64,000 nt of DNA from Ctena decussata (GCA_963989385.1 OZ022509.1:55471431-55535430); one strand, 5' to 3'; positions 32,513 to 45,183 are shown, counted from the stretch's first letter. Notes: a model not told the origin generated them from the letters alone. Numbers and translations are program-made.

Positions 32513-33538
32513 TGTTTTCTTATATCGCATTAAAAAAGAAAATAAAGAAACAAGCAAATAACTAAGTGGCACTATTTATACGTATCAGTCTCCAATTTTT
32601 CTTTTACCCTTAAATGAGCCGCATCAAAGATGCAGATCAGCTGCGTGATAATCGTGAAAATGTCAGACCAGCGTCTCAAAGATAGTCAGTCTCTTAATCT
32701 TGGCTGGAAAGATCTGATAATACGCAGCGTTTAAGGAAAGCAGAACGACATTGGGAAAACCAATAAATCTAATTGAAGTAATTGTATGCAAAGGATATAA
32801 CAATCTATCAACTGGCCTTGTGGAGGCTCTAAGCCAATGAAAATCACTATTTTATAAGTTATATATTATTATTCTTATAATTGTTTATATTATCATCACA
32901 GTCTTGATTAACACAATTTGTCAATATTAGATTTCACAATCAAACTAGTTCGGAAATTAAATCGTCTCCAATAGAACAACCATTTTATATCCATTACCTT
33001 AACATTATCACGTTGTCCCTGAGATTGAACCCACCAACATTTGAAAGTACGGTTATCCGTAATAGAGTAAAGTTAAAAATTTATTGAACAATATCAAAAC
33101 TCTTGATTGGTTAATCTTTAAACTTGATACTGAGAAAACCCTTTCCAGTTAAAGGCCAAGATACACCAGCAGCAGGTAGTAGTTGGCTAATAGGTGTTAA
33201 TAATGTAGCATAATAGGGATAAGTTCATTAATTGGGACCTATTGTGGCCAAATTAACAGACAATCTTGGTTGCAGGTATATGCATAAATTATCTCCATTT
33301 TAGACAAAGGAACAAGAACACATATGGACAGATAATCAGATCCAGAGCAAACATCATAAGAACTTACTGATGAAGCCAATACAGTACTAATGGAATGTTC
33401 AAAGAACGAATGGAGACATATATAGCCTTTTTTGACTACATAGCTAATTTTAAAAGTTTATTTATTGCCCTAAAATAAACAAGGTGTATGTACGATTTCC
33501 AAGACCTAAAAGTATGATTAAAATTTAATTCCCTTTTT
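32513..33538. other. No feature recognised
   Basis: AT-rich. A MITE-G-like scrap (gagccgcatcaaagatgcag, gatcagctgcgtg) lies near 32617-32648. Nothing else can be assigned. Confidence 0.45.
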
Positions 33539-35912
33539 TAGCTCACCTGAGCCAGCGGCTCCGGGGGAGCTTATAGGATGGTAAGGCTCCGTCGTCTGTC
33601 GTCGTCCGTCCGTCCGTCCACAATTTCAAACGACTTCTCCTCTGAAACCGCTGGGCCAATTGTAACCAAATTTCATATATGGCCTCCAGAGGAAGGGGGA
33701 ACCAAAAGTTGTTCAAACCGTCCTGGTCACATGACCAACATGGCCGCCACGCCCATATATGGTAAAAACCTAAAAAAATCTTCTTCTCCAGAACCAATAG
33801 GCCGATGGCCTTGAAACTTGGTATGTAGCATCGGGTACATGAGTACTTCCAAGATTGTTCAAATTATGACCTTGGGTTGACCTTGACCTTTTTTACGGCA
33901 AGGTCAAATTTGCTTCCTTGTGCTTTTATAAGGGAAAATGCTAGAACATAAGATATCTTGAAAACTGTTGAAGATTTTGGGCTTAAAATCGATATCTACA
34001 GTCATCTAAATGAGTACATGAAGATTTATGAGTACAAGAGGTCAAGGTCATTCTTTGACCTTTGACCCAGAACTCTCATATTTTGACAATTTCAAACAAT
34101 CTTCTCAACAGCCACTGGGCCCAATGAAACCAAATTTCATATAGAGCCTCCAGGGGATGAGGGAATGAAAATTTGTTCAAACGGTTCAGGTCACATGACC
34201 AACATGGCCGCCAATGCCCATATATGGTAAAAACCTTGAAAAACCTTCTTCTCCAGAACCAATTGACCGATGGCCTTGAAACTCGGTATGTAGCATTGGG
34301 TACTCGAGTACTATCAAGATTGATCAAATTATGACCTTGGGTTGACCTTGACCTTTTTACGGCAAGGTCAAATATGGGAAAATGCTAGAACTTAAGATAT
34401 CAGGGAAAGTTTTGAAGATTAAGGTCTAAAAGTTGGTATATGCAGTCATCTTTAATGAGTACAATGAAGATTTGTGAGTACAAGAGGTCAAGGTCATTCT
34501 TTGACCTTTGACCCTGAGCTCTCATATTTTGACAATTTCAAACAATCTTCTCAAAAACCACTCAGCCTATTGTAACCAAATTTCATATAGAGCCTCCACG
34601 GGATGAGGGAATGAAAATTTGTTCAAACGGTTCAGGTCACATGACCAACATGGCCGCCATGCCCATATATGGTAAAAACCTAAAAAAATCTTCTTCTCCA
34701 GAACCAATTGACCGATGGCCTTGAAACTTGGTATGTAGCATTGGGTACTCCAGTACTATCAAGAGTGTTCAAAATGATGACCTTGGGTTGACCTTGGCCA
34801 TTTTACAGCAAGGTCAAATATGGAAAAATGCTAGAACATAAGATTTCATGGAAAGTTTTGAAGATTTAGGCCTCAAAATTGGTAAATACAGTCATCTTAA
34901 TGTGTACATCAAGATTCATGACTACAAGAGGTCAAGGTCGTTCTTTGACCTTTGACCCTGAATTCTCAGAATAGTTTGACAATTTCAACCTTCTCCTTAA
35001 AAGCCAATGCGGCAATTGTAACCAAATATTATATAGAGCCTTCAGGGGTCGAGGAAATGAAAATTTCTTCAAATGGTCTGGGTTACATGACCAACATGGC
35101 CACCATGACCATATATGGTAAAAACCTTTCAAAATCTTTTTCTCCAGAACCAATTGATCAGTGGCCTTGAAACTTGGTATGTAGCATTGGGTACTCCAGT
35201 ACTATCAAGATTGTTCAAATTATGACCTTGACCTTTTTTACAGCAAGGTCAAATATAGGAAAATGCTTGAACATAAGATTTCATGGGAAGTTTTTGGCCT
35301 AAAAATTGGTATATACAGTCGTCTTAATGAGGTCATGAAGAATTATGAGTACAAGAGGTCAAGGTCATTCTTTGACCTTTGACCCAGATCTCTCATATTT
35401 TGACATTTTCAAACATTTTCTCGAAAGGCAAAGGGCCAATTGTAATCACATTTCATATAGAGCCTCCAGGGGTTGATTGAACGAAAATTTGTTCAAATGG
35501 TCCAGGTCACATGACCAACATGGCCACCATACCCATTTATGGTATAAACCTTAAATATTTTTTCTTCTCCAGAACCAATACACCAATGGCCTTGAAACTT
35601 GGTAAGTAGCATGGAGTACTAGAGTACTACCAAGACTGTTCAAATGATGACCTCGGTTTTTCCTTAACTCTTTTTGCGGCATGGTCAAATATGGGAAAAT
35701 GCTAGAACATAAGATTTCATGGAAAGTTTTGCCTAAAAAATGGTATATATGGTTGCCTTAATGAGTACATGAAGATTTATGAGAACAATAGGTCATGGTC
35801 ATTCTTTGACTTTTGACCCGAGACTCATATTTTGACAATTTCAAAACATAAGAAAAAGCCACTTTGCCAATTGTTCAGGTGAGCGATTCAGGGCCTCGTG
35901 GCCCTCTTGTTT
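33539..35912 (+). mobile_element. Helitron-like element H4, complete, about five 450-bp units
   Basis: It starts tagctcacctgagccagcgg with a hairpin and a cgtccgtccgtcc stretch. It ends caggtgagcgattcagggcc tcgtggccctcttgttt, a hairpin followed by the CTTGTTT terminus. Subterminal gctcacctg and caggtgagc are exact inverted complements. Inside are about five degenerate units of 426-464 bases, each with acatgaccaacatgg near 33733, 34197, 34643, 35089 and 35515, and catatatggtaaaaacct. Each unit also carries an AGGTCA half-site cluster. No protein is encoded. Confidence 0.82.
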
Positions 35913-36400
35913 CTAATTTTGAATGTTGAAATTTTTTAATCGAAACCATACTCAAAGCAGCTGAAGCCTAACTCAAACTAGATTGAACATCTACATCTCT
36001 GTAACTTTACTTTCTTTTTATGCCAAGTCTTGTGATTTTATCCTCCTGTTTTTGCTATAGACCTGAAACTTTGATAAGTTTCACAGTTTCATTGTTTTAG
36101 GAATTATTTCCTTCTTCCTAGTTTGCAGCATATAACTGACAATCTCCAGCCTGCATCATTCAGGCAGTATATGTAATTTTATTAAAGCATCTTATTTTCC
36201 CAAAATGATTATAACAGCCAGTCTTTTTAATCCTCCTGGTCCATGGTCAAGCAATTTGTAGTTCCATACCCCAGAAAACTGAGGGGGCAACTTGTCACTT
36301 CCTTTTTCTTTATATTCTCATATTTTTTGGCTATTCATAATTTGTTCAGGATATCCACAATTATCCAATATTCTTTTTGTGGTATCACAAAAAGTATTAT
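35913..36400. other. No feature recognised
   Basis: AT-rich non-coding sequence between H4 and the gatatccataattcg repeats. Confidence 0.45.
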
Positions 36401-37241
36401 GGCTAACCTAAATATTTTTTTAATATAAAAAATCGAATTAAATTGATATCCATAAATCGATTTTTTCAATGTCTGAAATTCATTTTTTACTTTAAAAACC
36501 CATACTTCTATTTTTCGGGTACACAGTAACCATCTAAGTGCGGATAGTCATCATCCATAATTCGATTTTGTATGTCAATAATTCGATTCATGGGTATCTG
36601 ATTTTGTAATTTCCATAAATCGGATTATTACAGATATCAAAAGCAGAATTATGGATATGTAAAAATTAATTGTGGAAATTATGATGGCTATTGAATATCC
36701 ATAATTCGAAAATTGGACATCAAAACTCGAATTATGGATATCCATTTATCAAATTATGGATATCCAAAAATCTTGAGAATATTAGAAGTATAAAGAGATT
36801 TACGGACATCAAAAAATCAACTTTTGGATATCCTAAACTAGTAGTGAACATTCTATAAGGTGCTGATTTGCTGTGTGCCGTAATTTCTATGGGGTGCCAT
36901 TTTACTTTTTATACCCTAATTATTGATGTCCATAATAATTCGAAGTATTGATATCGATAACTATTTGTGAATATCCATACCTATATACAGATATCCGTAA
37001 TTGAAATTATGGATATCTATAATCTGAATTATATCAAATCATTGATATCCATAAATCATGTTGAATTATAGATATCAATAAATCCAACTATGGATGTCCA
37101 AAATTCGATTTACAGATATCAATAATTCAAACTATAGATATCTTCAATTCGACATGATTTATGGATACCCGTACTTCGAAGTATAGATATCTGGATATCC
37201 ATAATTCAAATTATAGATATCCATTAATGGATTTATAGATA
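36401..37241. repeat. AT-rich degenerate repeats of (g)gatatccataattcg and its complement
   Basis: Dozens of variants of gatatccataattcg and cgaattatggatatc occur in both orientations, so the region can fold on itself at many points. The same motifs resume right of the TTAA element (44367-44420), suggesting that element inserted into this repeat. Confidence 0.75.
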
Positions 37242-37245
37242 TTAA

Positions 37246-38045
37246 GAGTCATTCTCTGTAAGCACCAAAATCAAGTGAAAATGACATGTCTCAGATTTTC
37301 ACGAAACTCAGTGTCTTTTTTGCTTATGTCAAGTGATGAACAAAAATAAAAGTTTTTCTTCGATCAAACTATCCGTTGCCATGGCAACCAGGATTTTCTG
37401 TTTTTCAGCCTAATCTGGTGATTTTTCAAATGAAAAATGCAAGATTTGACCCCAATAGTTCTGGTAGTAATTCACAACAAATGGTATTGATACTTACATT
37501 TTATAAGAGAACCATGTAAGTGCTGCTAACAATTACAGAAAAGTTTCTTCATATTGCTATGGTCAAGCAGTCAGTGACCTTGACTTCCACCTTGTAAGGC
37601 GTCTATTTCAAAACTTCAAAAATCAGCAAACTTTTAAGACGTTTTACTAAAAAATGCGGCTATAGATTTTTTTCTTTCTCTTGGTGCAGAGAGTACAAAG
37701 CCTAGTTGTTGATATATCAAAAAATTGGAGATGGTATATTTTTTAAATTTAAAATATTTTTCTTTGAATTTAGTCACCGTCAGAGAAATCAGAAGGAACT
37801 TCCATAACTGAAATTCTGAGAATAAATACAATATATTGAACATTTTCAAGAAATATGAGCCAAAATACAATTTGATGCATGATTAACAACTGAAGAAAAC
37901 TACATAGAGAGTTATCACCCTCAAAAATACGTCAGTACCTTACAATTTGGGGTTAAATTACCCCACCCACTTTCTTTCAATGCAAAACCAAATTAAAAGT
38001 TGCATGCTACAATGAATATATCTCAGTCTTTGCTGATTTTGAATG
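37246..38045 (+). repeat. Left inverted arm of the TTAA element
   Basis: Matching blocks with the right arm include ttgcttatgtcaagtgatga, the gttgccatggcaacc block, ggattttctgttttt, atatatcaaaaaattggaga and the ttaccccacccac block near 37950. Divergence is visible throughout, so the arms are old. Confidence 0.82.
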
Positions 38046-38084
38046 GTCTAGGGGGCTTCTACAAGCTCATTATTTCTGTCATCT

Positions 38085-38960
38085 TTATTTTTTTCATAAT
38101 GTTCCCACAGTGGTTGGTGGGTGGGGGGCTGGATGGGGGACATATTTTTTTTGGTGCGGATCCCATCAGCGTCTGCGTAGCCCTTGCCTGCACTATATGT
38201 CCTATAGGAATAAATGGATTATGACCATACTTGCATGCATACATAATTGGGTAGGGGTAAAGAACTGATTAGATTTTGTTGACCTTGACCCTATTTTCAA
38301 GGTCACAGAAGGTCAAAGAATGATGAAAAATGGCTTTTATGCACTGTATCTCCTAAATGGATAAATTGATTTTTACCGGACTTGCACAAATATATCATTG
38401 TGAAATGGAAAAGAACTGGCTAGATTTTGCTGACCTTGACCTTATTTTCAAAGTCACGGGAGGTCACTGAGTTCTGGAAAAAATGGCTTGTCAGCACAAT
38501 ATCTTTTGAATGGACGTATTGATTTAAAGCAAACCTGCACATATATATCACTCTGAAATGAAAAAGAACTGATTAGATTTTGGTGACCTTGACCCTACTT
38601 TCAAGGTCACAGGAGGTCAGAAATGTTGAAAAATGGCTTGTCTGAACCATATCTCTTGAATGGATGGATGGATTTAAGCCAAACTTGCATAAACATATCA
38701 CTGGGAGATGGAAAAGAAACTGATAAGATTTTAGTAACCTTGACCTCATTTTCAAGGTCACTGGAGGTTGTAGTGTGTTGAAATATGGCTTGTCTGCATG
38801 ATAACTCCTAACGGGATTGATGGATTATGACGAAACAGAGATAAGTTTATAATCGGGAGGTGGAAAAGTACTGATTAGATGGTGGTGACCTGGACCCAAA
38901 TTTCAAGATTTACAAGAGATCCTTACTTTGCAATATTTATGGAAAATGATACAGCTGAGA
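38085..38960 (+). repeat. Element J: ggggacata-type 5' end with 155-bp gaccttgacc units
   Basis: After tgggggacatattttt and ggtgcggatccc come about four units of about 155 bases. Each has ttgaccttgaccctattttc, aaggtca, an atctcctgaatgg-like phrase and aacttgcacaaatatatcac. It corresponds to the 5' part of element K. No 3' end is seen. Confidence 0.65.
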
Positions 38961-39088
38961 AAGGATAGGAGGGGGTTCTTCTGTTTTTGTAAAAGAAACA
39001 TTTCTAGTTTATTTACTTTATCACGTAGTAACCATGGCAACCAATACTCTATCACTAGTCTGTTTTTGTTGGAAACGAATATTTAAAA

Positions 39089-39291
39089 TGGATGGATGGG
39101 TGACTTGCAATTTTACGTCCTTTTCAACAGTATTTCAGTCATATTAGAACGATGGGACGCTGATAATGAACGACTGTGTGCAGTGGAACCCCGTTTACCA
39201 TATGAAAAATTCTCGCCTCAAGCAAGTTTCGAACATGGTTCGCTACTTCAGTTGGCCAGCGCTTAACCCACTGAGCTACCGGGGCTCCTGG
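39089..39291 (-). mobile_element. SINE family C, copy 1
   Basis: On the minus strand the head is gagccccggtagctcagtgg gttaagcgctgg (A box tagctcagtggg) with a B-box-like gttcgaaacttg. The 3' end is gactgaaatactgttgaaaa, then gacgtaaaattgcaagtcac and a (CATC)n tail. An exact 10-bp duplication, atatttaaaa, flanks it at 39079-39088 and 39292-39301. It is tRNA-derived by its head; no coding capacity. Confidence 0.88.
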
Positions 39292-39570
39292 ATATTTAAA
39301 AACATTCAAATTTAGTTGAAAAGTGTTGATTGTGATTTTCTATCTATGTATACACTTTCTATTGGCCAAATAAGTCTCACCTTGGACAATAATTCGGTAT
39401 TTTTTAGTTGCTATGGATACAATCAGATGTTCCATCAAAACAGCAATTGACAATCTGAGTCCATCTGGTAGCAAGCAAATACAGGACATAAAATGAGCAG
39501 AAATACATTTAAATATTTCGTAATGGAGAAGAAAATTTGCTTATATATTTATCATATTGATTAACATATT

Positions 39571-42500
39571 TATGTCCCCCACAATTGGGGGAGGGGGGGG
39601 TGAGGGGGGGGAGAAGGAGGAAAGGAAAGGCGGGTATGTTGTTTTGGTGCAGATCCCGCCTGCATTGGTGTGGGTGTCTGTGTGTCAGTATAACTTCATG
39701 TCTGCACTCTATCTCCTGAAGGGTTAAATGTATTTTCACCAAACTTGCAAAGATACATCTTTGGGTGGGGAAAAAGAGCTGATTAGATTTTGGTGACGTT
39801 GACCCCATTTGAAGGTCATAGGAGGTATCTGAATGGCTTGTTGCTGCCATATGTACATGTATTGAAGGGGTGGATAGATTTAGATCAAACTTGCACAAAT
39901 ATATCACAGGGAAGTGGAAAAGAACTGAAAAACGTTGGTGACCTTGACCATATTTTCGGGTCACAGTAGGTCAAAAACAGTGAAAATGGTTTGTATGCAC
40001 CATATCTTCTGAAGGGATTTATGAATTTTGATCAAACTTGCACAGGTATATTATAAGGAGGTGGAGAAACACTGTTAGACTTTGGTGACATTGACCTTAT
40101 ATTCAAGGTCACATGAGGACTTACAGTGTTAAAAATGGCTTGCTTGCACTATATCTCGGGAATAAACAAATTGAGTGTGACCAAACTTGCACAGACACAC
40201 CATTGGAACATAGGAAAGAGTTAATTAGATGGTTGTCCAGGGACAACTTGTCGAGCCCACTGTTTGCTTTAGTGACCTTTAAGTTTGTCAAGACTAACTG
40301 CTTCATTTACTTATTAGAAAGAAGCCAAACAATCATATATCATGATGTAGCATATTTCTTTTTTTTTTCTACGAAGGAAAACAAGTGGAAATATGGCCAT
40401 GACAATCACACATTATGACCATTTTATTATTTGACCTTGAAGTGTGACCTTAACCTTGGACCAACCAGAACAAACATTTCTACTCGTCAAGGAGAACAAT
40501 TGTGCCAAATAATTTTGAAATTCATGCATAACTGTATAAATTATATGGCCCGGACAAGCTCAGTTTATGACATCTTTTTATCGTTTGACCTTCAAGTGTG
40601 ACCTTGACCTTGGACCTATCTTAATAAATTCCACATACCACTTCTACTCATCAAGGAGAACAATTGTGCCAAACTGTCTCGAAATTCACCCATAAATGTA
40701 GAGGTAATGGCCAGGACAAGCCCTATTTATGACTATTTTTATCATTTGACCTTCAAGTGTAACCCTGACCTTGGATATACCTGCAGATGTTTCAAATGGT
40801 ACTTAAACTCATCAAGGAGAACAACTGTGCCGTTTTTTTTTTAATCCATGCATAAATGTACCTGTTATGGCCTGGACAAGCTCAATTTATGACAATTTTT
40901 ATCATTTGACCTTCGATTGTGACCTTGACCTTGGCCCTACTTGACCAAATGTTCCAAATGGCACTTCTACTCATAAAGGAGAACAATTGTGCCATATTAT
41001 TTTGAAATCCATCTAAAAATGTAGAAGTAATGGCTCGGACAATCTCCAGATATGACTATATAACCATTTGACCTTTAAGTGTGACCTTGACCTTGGACCT
41101 ACCTGAACGAATGTTTCAAACGGCACTTCTGCTCATCAAGGAGAACAACTGTGCACAATTATTCTGAAATCTATCCATAAATATAGAAGTTTTAAAGGTC
41201 CCAGGAAGTCATAGAAAGCTGCTAAATGGATTGTTTGACCTTTATTCTGTTTTGTAGGTCAGAAGTGGTCTTAAAATGTTTAAAAATGGATTATCTATAC
41301 CCTGTATTACGAAGCAGTTGTTGGAATTATGCTTAACTAGCCCTAAATCATCATTTGGAGAAGATTCATAACTGATTATTAGGGCCCCGCCATACAAAGT
41401 AATTTGTAGTTTTGTAATTATTTGGTACCGTCTCCGCTCCATAAATCTGAAACTCTTTCTGATATTTTCATGAAACTTGGTACAAATGTAAAACAGCATC
41501 AGACAATACATGAATGCGGAGAGAAAGAACCACAACTCCACCTACATTGTTTTCTGAAATATGTCCCTTTGTAATTTTTTGGTACGGAAATCGTGTCCGC
41601 TACATAACTTTGAAACTGTTTGAGATATTTTCACGAAACTTGGTACAAATGTAAAGCATTATCAGACCATGTGCACAGAACAAACTGTGTAACTCTTTCT
41701 ACATTTTTCACTGAATTATGCCCCTTTGTAATTTCAGTACGGAAATTGTGTCTTCTCCATAACTCTAAAACCGCTTTAGATATTTTCACAAAAACTTGGT
41801 ACGAAAGTAAAACATCATCAGACCATTTGCAGACAATGAAAATCATAACTCTATCTATGATTTTTGCTGAATGATGCCCCTTTGTAATTTTAAGTACGTA
41901 AATCTTGTCTGCTCTTTAACTTTAAAACTCTCAAAGATATTTTCATGAAACTATGTACAAATACAAAACATTGTTAGACAATGTGCAGAGAATAAGAACC
42001 ACAATTCCATCTACTTTTGTTCTGAATTATTTCCCTTTGTTATTTAAAGTATAGAAATTTTGTCTGCTATTCAGCTTTTAAACCATCAAAGATATTTTCT
42101 TGGATTTGAACAAATATAAAGCATCATCAGACGATGTGAAGAGAATTAAAACTGTAACTTCATCTACATTTTCTACAGAATTATGCCCTTTTGTAATTTT
42201 CAGTATACAAATCATTCCACACTCTAATTTTAAAACTGTAGAAGATATTTTCTTATAAATTGATACAAATGTAAAGCATCATCAAACAATTTATAGAGAA
42301 AAAGAACATAACTGCACCTTCATTTATGTTAAAGGAATTATTCCTTTGTAATTTTGGGTATTGAGACCTGTCCAATCTCTAACTTTTAAGCTTTTGACGA
42401 TATTTTCACAAAACTTGGTACAAATATAAAGCATCATCAGAATTTCTGAAGGTGTTCAGAGTGCAAGAATGGTAACTCCAGTTTCCTGCTTTACAGAGTT

Positions 42501-42648
42501 GTTGCATTTGTTTTAATCAGTCATGATTTTGTTTTTTGCCCATATCTTAATTATTCTACCAGAGGCTTAATTCCAAACAACATGAAACAACAACATGGTA
42601 ACAGAAAGCTGTTATTGTATTTTCTAGTCGGGGACATACGACTAAAAT
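39571..42648 (+). mobile_element. Element K: modular repeat with TATGTCCCC / GGGGACATA ends
   Basis: The 5' end tatgtcccccacaattgggg forms a hairpin; the 3' end holds ggggacata (42640-42648), the exact inverse of the first nine bases. Three internal arrays follow in order: about 39680-40200, units of about 150 bases with atctcctgaaggg and ggtcacaggaggt; about 40385-41200, five units of about 160 bases with gaccttcaagtgtgaccttg and catcaaggagaacaattgtg; about 41380-42480, seven units of about 150 bases with atgcccctttgtaatttt and atattttcatgaaacttggt. No protein is encoded. Terminal logic resembles the Helitron-like elements (inference). Confidence 0.7.
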
Positions 42649-43559
42649 TCCACCAACAGTCTCATAAAGGCGAGGCCCTATAAGTTACCATGTTTCTAGT
42701 TAGGTTTTGGTAACTTTGACCTGATTTTAAGGGTCATTGTTGATTTGACCTGAAACACGAAGATGTATCTTGAACCAGTAGATTTATTTTTACCAAACTT
42801 GCAAAGATCAACCTTTTGGCAAGAAAAAGGCTTAGAATTTGGCGACCATGATGCCATTTTCAAGGTCACAGGAGTATTTTGTCGAACCCGCTTGCCGTAA
42901 GCGAGGCAGTCGACAAAACTTCAGTTTGGTATATATGCATGCGTGCCTCCATCCAGAACTTTTACAAAAAAAAGGACAGTATGCAAGAAAGCTTATGCAG
43001 ACCAGACATGTGATGAGCAACTTTAAAACAAGTGTACCAGGTGCTATTTTATCATCAAAACTCATAGTATGTAACTTATGAATTCGTTGTATAACTAAAT
43101 GAGGTGGGTGGGTAACTCACCCCCTAGATATACAGATTAAACATATTAATGAATGAAAAAATATAAACATTGTATGTGTGGTTTATTTCTTCTCCAATGC
43201 ATGTATCTATCTCTGTTTATGCTCAGTTGCTGTTCTTTCTCTACATTGTACTACATACACTCAGATTGCCTAATTTCTGTGTGGAAGGAATGAGTGGTTT
43301 TTGTCATAGCAACTATAAATATACTTATTTATCGTATATTATTTAACAAAATCAACACTTAGAATGCGTATGCATATGTGAAAAGTAAATAACAAAAAAT
43401 ATGTTTCATCAACATTGAAACGATTTCCTGTAAATATCCGTGTAAATGAACATTGACCCATGATAGAATAACAGTTACCATGGTTACCAAATGATAAACA
43501 ATGTAAAAACAATGACAGCAAACATGTGGTGATCTTTTAAAAATGTTTCAGTTTACTCA
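42649..43559. other. Mixed repeat remnants inside the TTAA element
   Basis: A gaccttgacc-type remnant lies at about 42700-42870. It is followed by a hairpin-bearing 5'-end-like sequence, gtcgaacccgcttgccgtaa with gcgaggcagtcgac, at about 42882-42915. A ggtgggtgggtaactcaccc block at about 43103 resembles the inner part of the right arm. No gene is seen. Confidence 0.5.
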
Positions 43560-44362
43560 CAATTATGGAAACTTGAGATATATTATCCATGGCATGTAAC
43601 TTTTGCATTCATTTCATATTCAGTGGATGTGGGTGGGGTAATTGCACCCCAAACTGTAAATTTCAAACATACTTCTGAATGAGAAAAGTATATATGTAAC
43701 TTTCCTCCACTGTATTCAATGTATTTATTTGTATTTCTGCTCATATTCGCTTAACATTCTCCAGATATTATCTCTTATAACAGATTTTCTGCAATAACAG
43801 TTTCTTCTGATTTCCCTGACGGTGACTAAATTCAAAGAAAATTATTTTCAATTTAAAAAATATACCATCTCCAATTTTTTGATATATTAAGAGCTAGGTG
43901 TTATACTCTCTGTACCAAGAGAATGAAAAAAATCTATAGCCGCATTTTCTAACAAAGTGCTTTCAAAATTGGCCAATTTTTGATATTTTTAAAGAGATGC
44001 TTTACTAGATAGAAGTCAAGGTCACCAACTCCTTGACCATAGCAATATAAAGATTTTGTTTCTATCCATACACAGTGCTTATATGGGTCTCTTAAAAGAC
44101 ATGAGTGTCAATAACATATGTTGAGAAATACTGTCAATACAACTGGTGTCAAATCTGGCATTTTTTATATGAAAAATCACCAAATTAGGCCAAAAAACAG
44201 AAAATCCTCGTTGCCATGGAAACGGACAGTTTGATTGGAGAAAAATTTTTATTTTTGTTCATCACTTGACATAAGCAAAAAAGACACTAAGTTTCATGAA
44301 AATCTGAGATATGTCATTTTCACCCCCTATTGCAATTTTTTGGTGCTTACAGAGAATGACTC
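43560..44362 (-). repeat. Right inverted arm of the TTAA element
   Basis: Inverse of the left arm: ggtggggtaattgcaccc, the ccaattttttgatatatt block, cagaaaatcctcgttgcc, cacttgacataagcaaaaaa, ending gcttacagagaatgactc. Outside it TTAA is followed by the same gaattatggatatc repeats found left of the element. Confidence 0.82.
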
Positions 44363-44767
44363 TTAATAATGCGAATAATGGATATGCATTATTCGAATTA
44401 TGGATATCATGTAATAGAGAATAAACAGTAAAGCGGCCCCTTAGATTTCTTTTCTCCTTCCATACAGATGGTTCAACATGACCACAATATTGCCAACTGG
44501 GCCATTAAACCTCGATTGAGTAGTAACACTACATCAAGACATTCTAATACCTCATTACTTTTAATCTTGAATTTCAAATACACGTATGACCAAATAAGAA
44601 CAAGTTCTTTCATAATCAAGTCTTAACTTTTATGATTCAGTCACCGATGGTTTATGCTGCATTCTGCACAAAAAAAGACAAATTAGCATTTCTGTGCGGC
44701 ATCAGCTTTCTGCTTTTCACAGTAATAACCGTCATGAAACCAAATTTCATGGTATGCAGTGTTTTAA

Positions 44768-45183
44768 TTATTTCCACTTATGATCCATGTATGGTTTGCC
44801 TTTCGGGTTTGGGTATAGAGTCCGCACTTTTTTTAAAACACAAACTGGCATAATTTCCCGGCGATGTTTTACTGCCCATTCACCACCATTTGCTCGCTGG
44901 AGTTTTACTTCCAAGTACCTCGAATCAGACCATGTACCCAAATGACTGAGTACTTTCCAGTAACTTGAATATTTTGATTTCCTAATGGAGCTGTTTTCCT
45001 CGCATGCATTTTGTCCGTCTCCTAGCCAGTACATTGTTCTTTCGGTTACACATGGACTTAGAAAACAAAATGGGCACTCAGCATTTTGGTCGTCCTGCTC
45101 TACATTTTGTGACTCGTCATTGTAGTTGCCAAGATTAGACTTTTCACCATCATTACAATCAGAGTGTTTTCTCTTCCTAGTCC
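44768..45183 (-). CDS. Candidate exon: uncharacterised Cys-rich domain, possibly second ORF of a Kolobok-like element
   Basis: On the minus strand a 138-codon frame follows a good acceptor (atttttttcag at about 45184-45194) and ends in TAA at 44768-44770. It contains CPFCFLSPC, then WLGDGQ, IRKSKYSSYWKVLSHLG, SDSRYLEVK, KHRREIMPVCVLKKVR and YPNPKGKPYMDHKW. The evenly spaced C, W, R, P and Y residues and lack of stops argue for a real protein domain. I recall similar sequences as repetitive, uncharacterised proteins in invertebrate and fish genomes, sometimes with a resemblance to the cysteine-rich intracellular domain of P2X7; this is recall, not a search. It lies back-to-back with the transposase relic at 45270, which suggests one two-gene transposon. 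Upstream exons were not found. Confidence 0.55.

Larger units (their letters stand above)
37246..44362. mobile_element. TTAA-bounded DNA transposon or composite with arms of about 800 bp
   Basis: The outermost bases gagtcattctctgtaagcac (from 37246) and gtgcttacagagaatgactc (to 44362) are exact inverted complements. TTAA is present at both edges (37242-37245, 44363-44366). Similarity continues inward as imperfect inverted arms, left about 37246-38045 and right about 43560-44362. Between them lie other repeats (element J, SINE-C, element K) and no transposase. TTAA targets are known for the piggyBac and Kolobok superfamilies; the ends do not begin CCC as piggyBac usually does. A related transposase relic lies just to the right at 45.2-46.4 kb. 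Confidence 0.78.

Noticed and set aside
38270..41200. Coding potential in the gaccttgacc arrays
   Set aside because: Period lengths are not multiples of three consistently, and stops are frequent in all frames.
37242..44366. piggyBac assignment for the TTAA element
   Set aside because: TTAA fits, but the termini do not start CCC and no piggyBac transposase is seen; left as a TTAA-type element.
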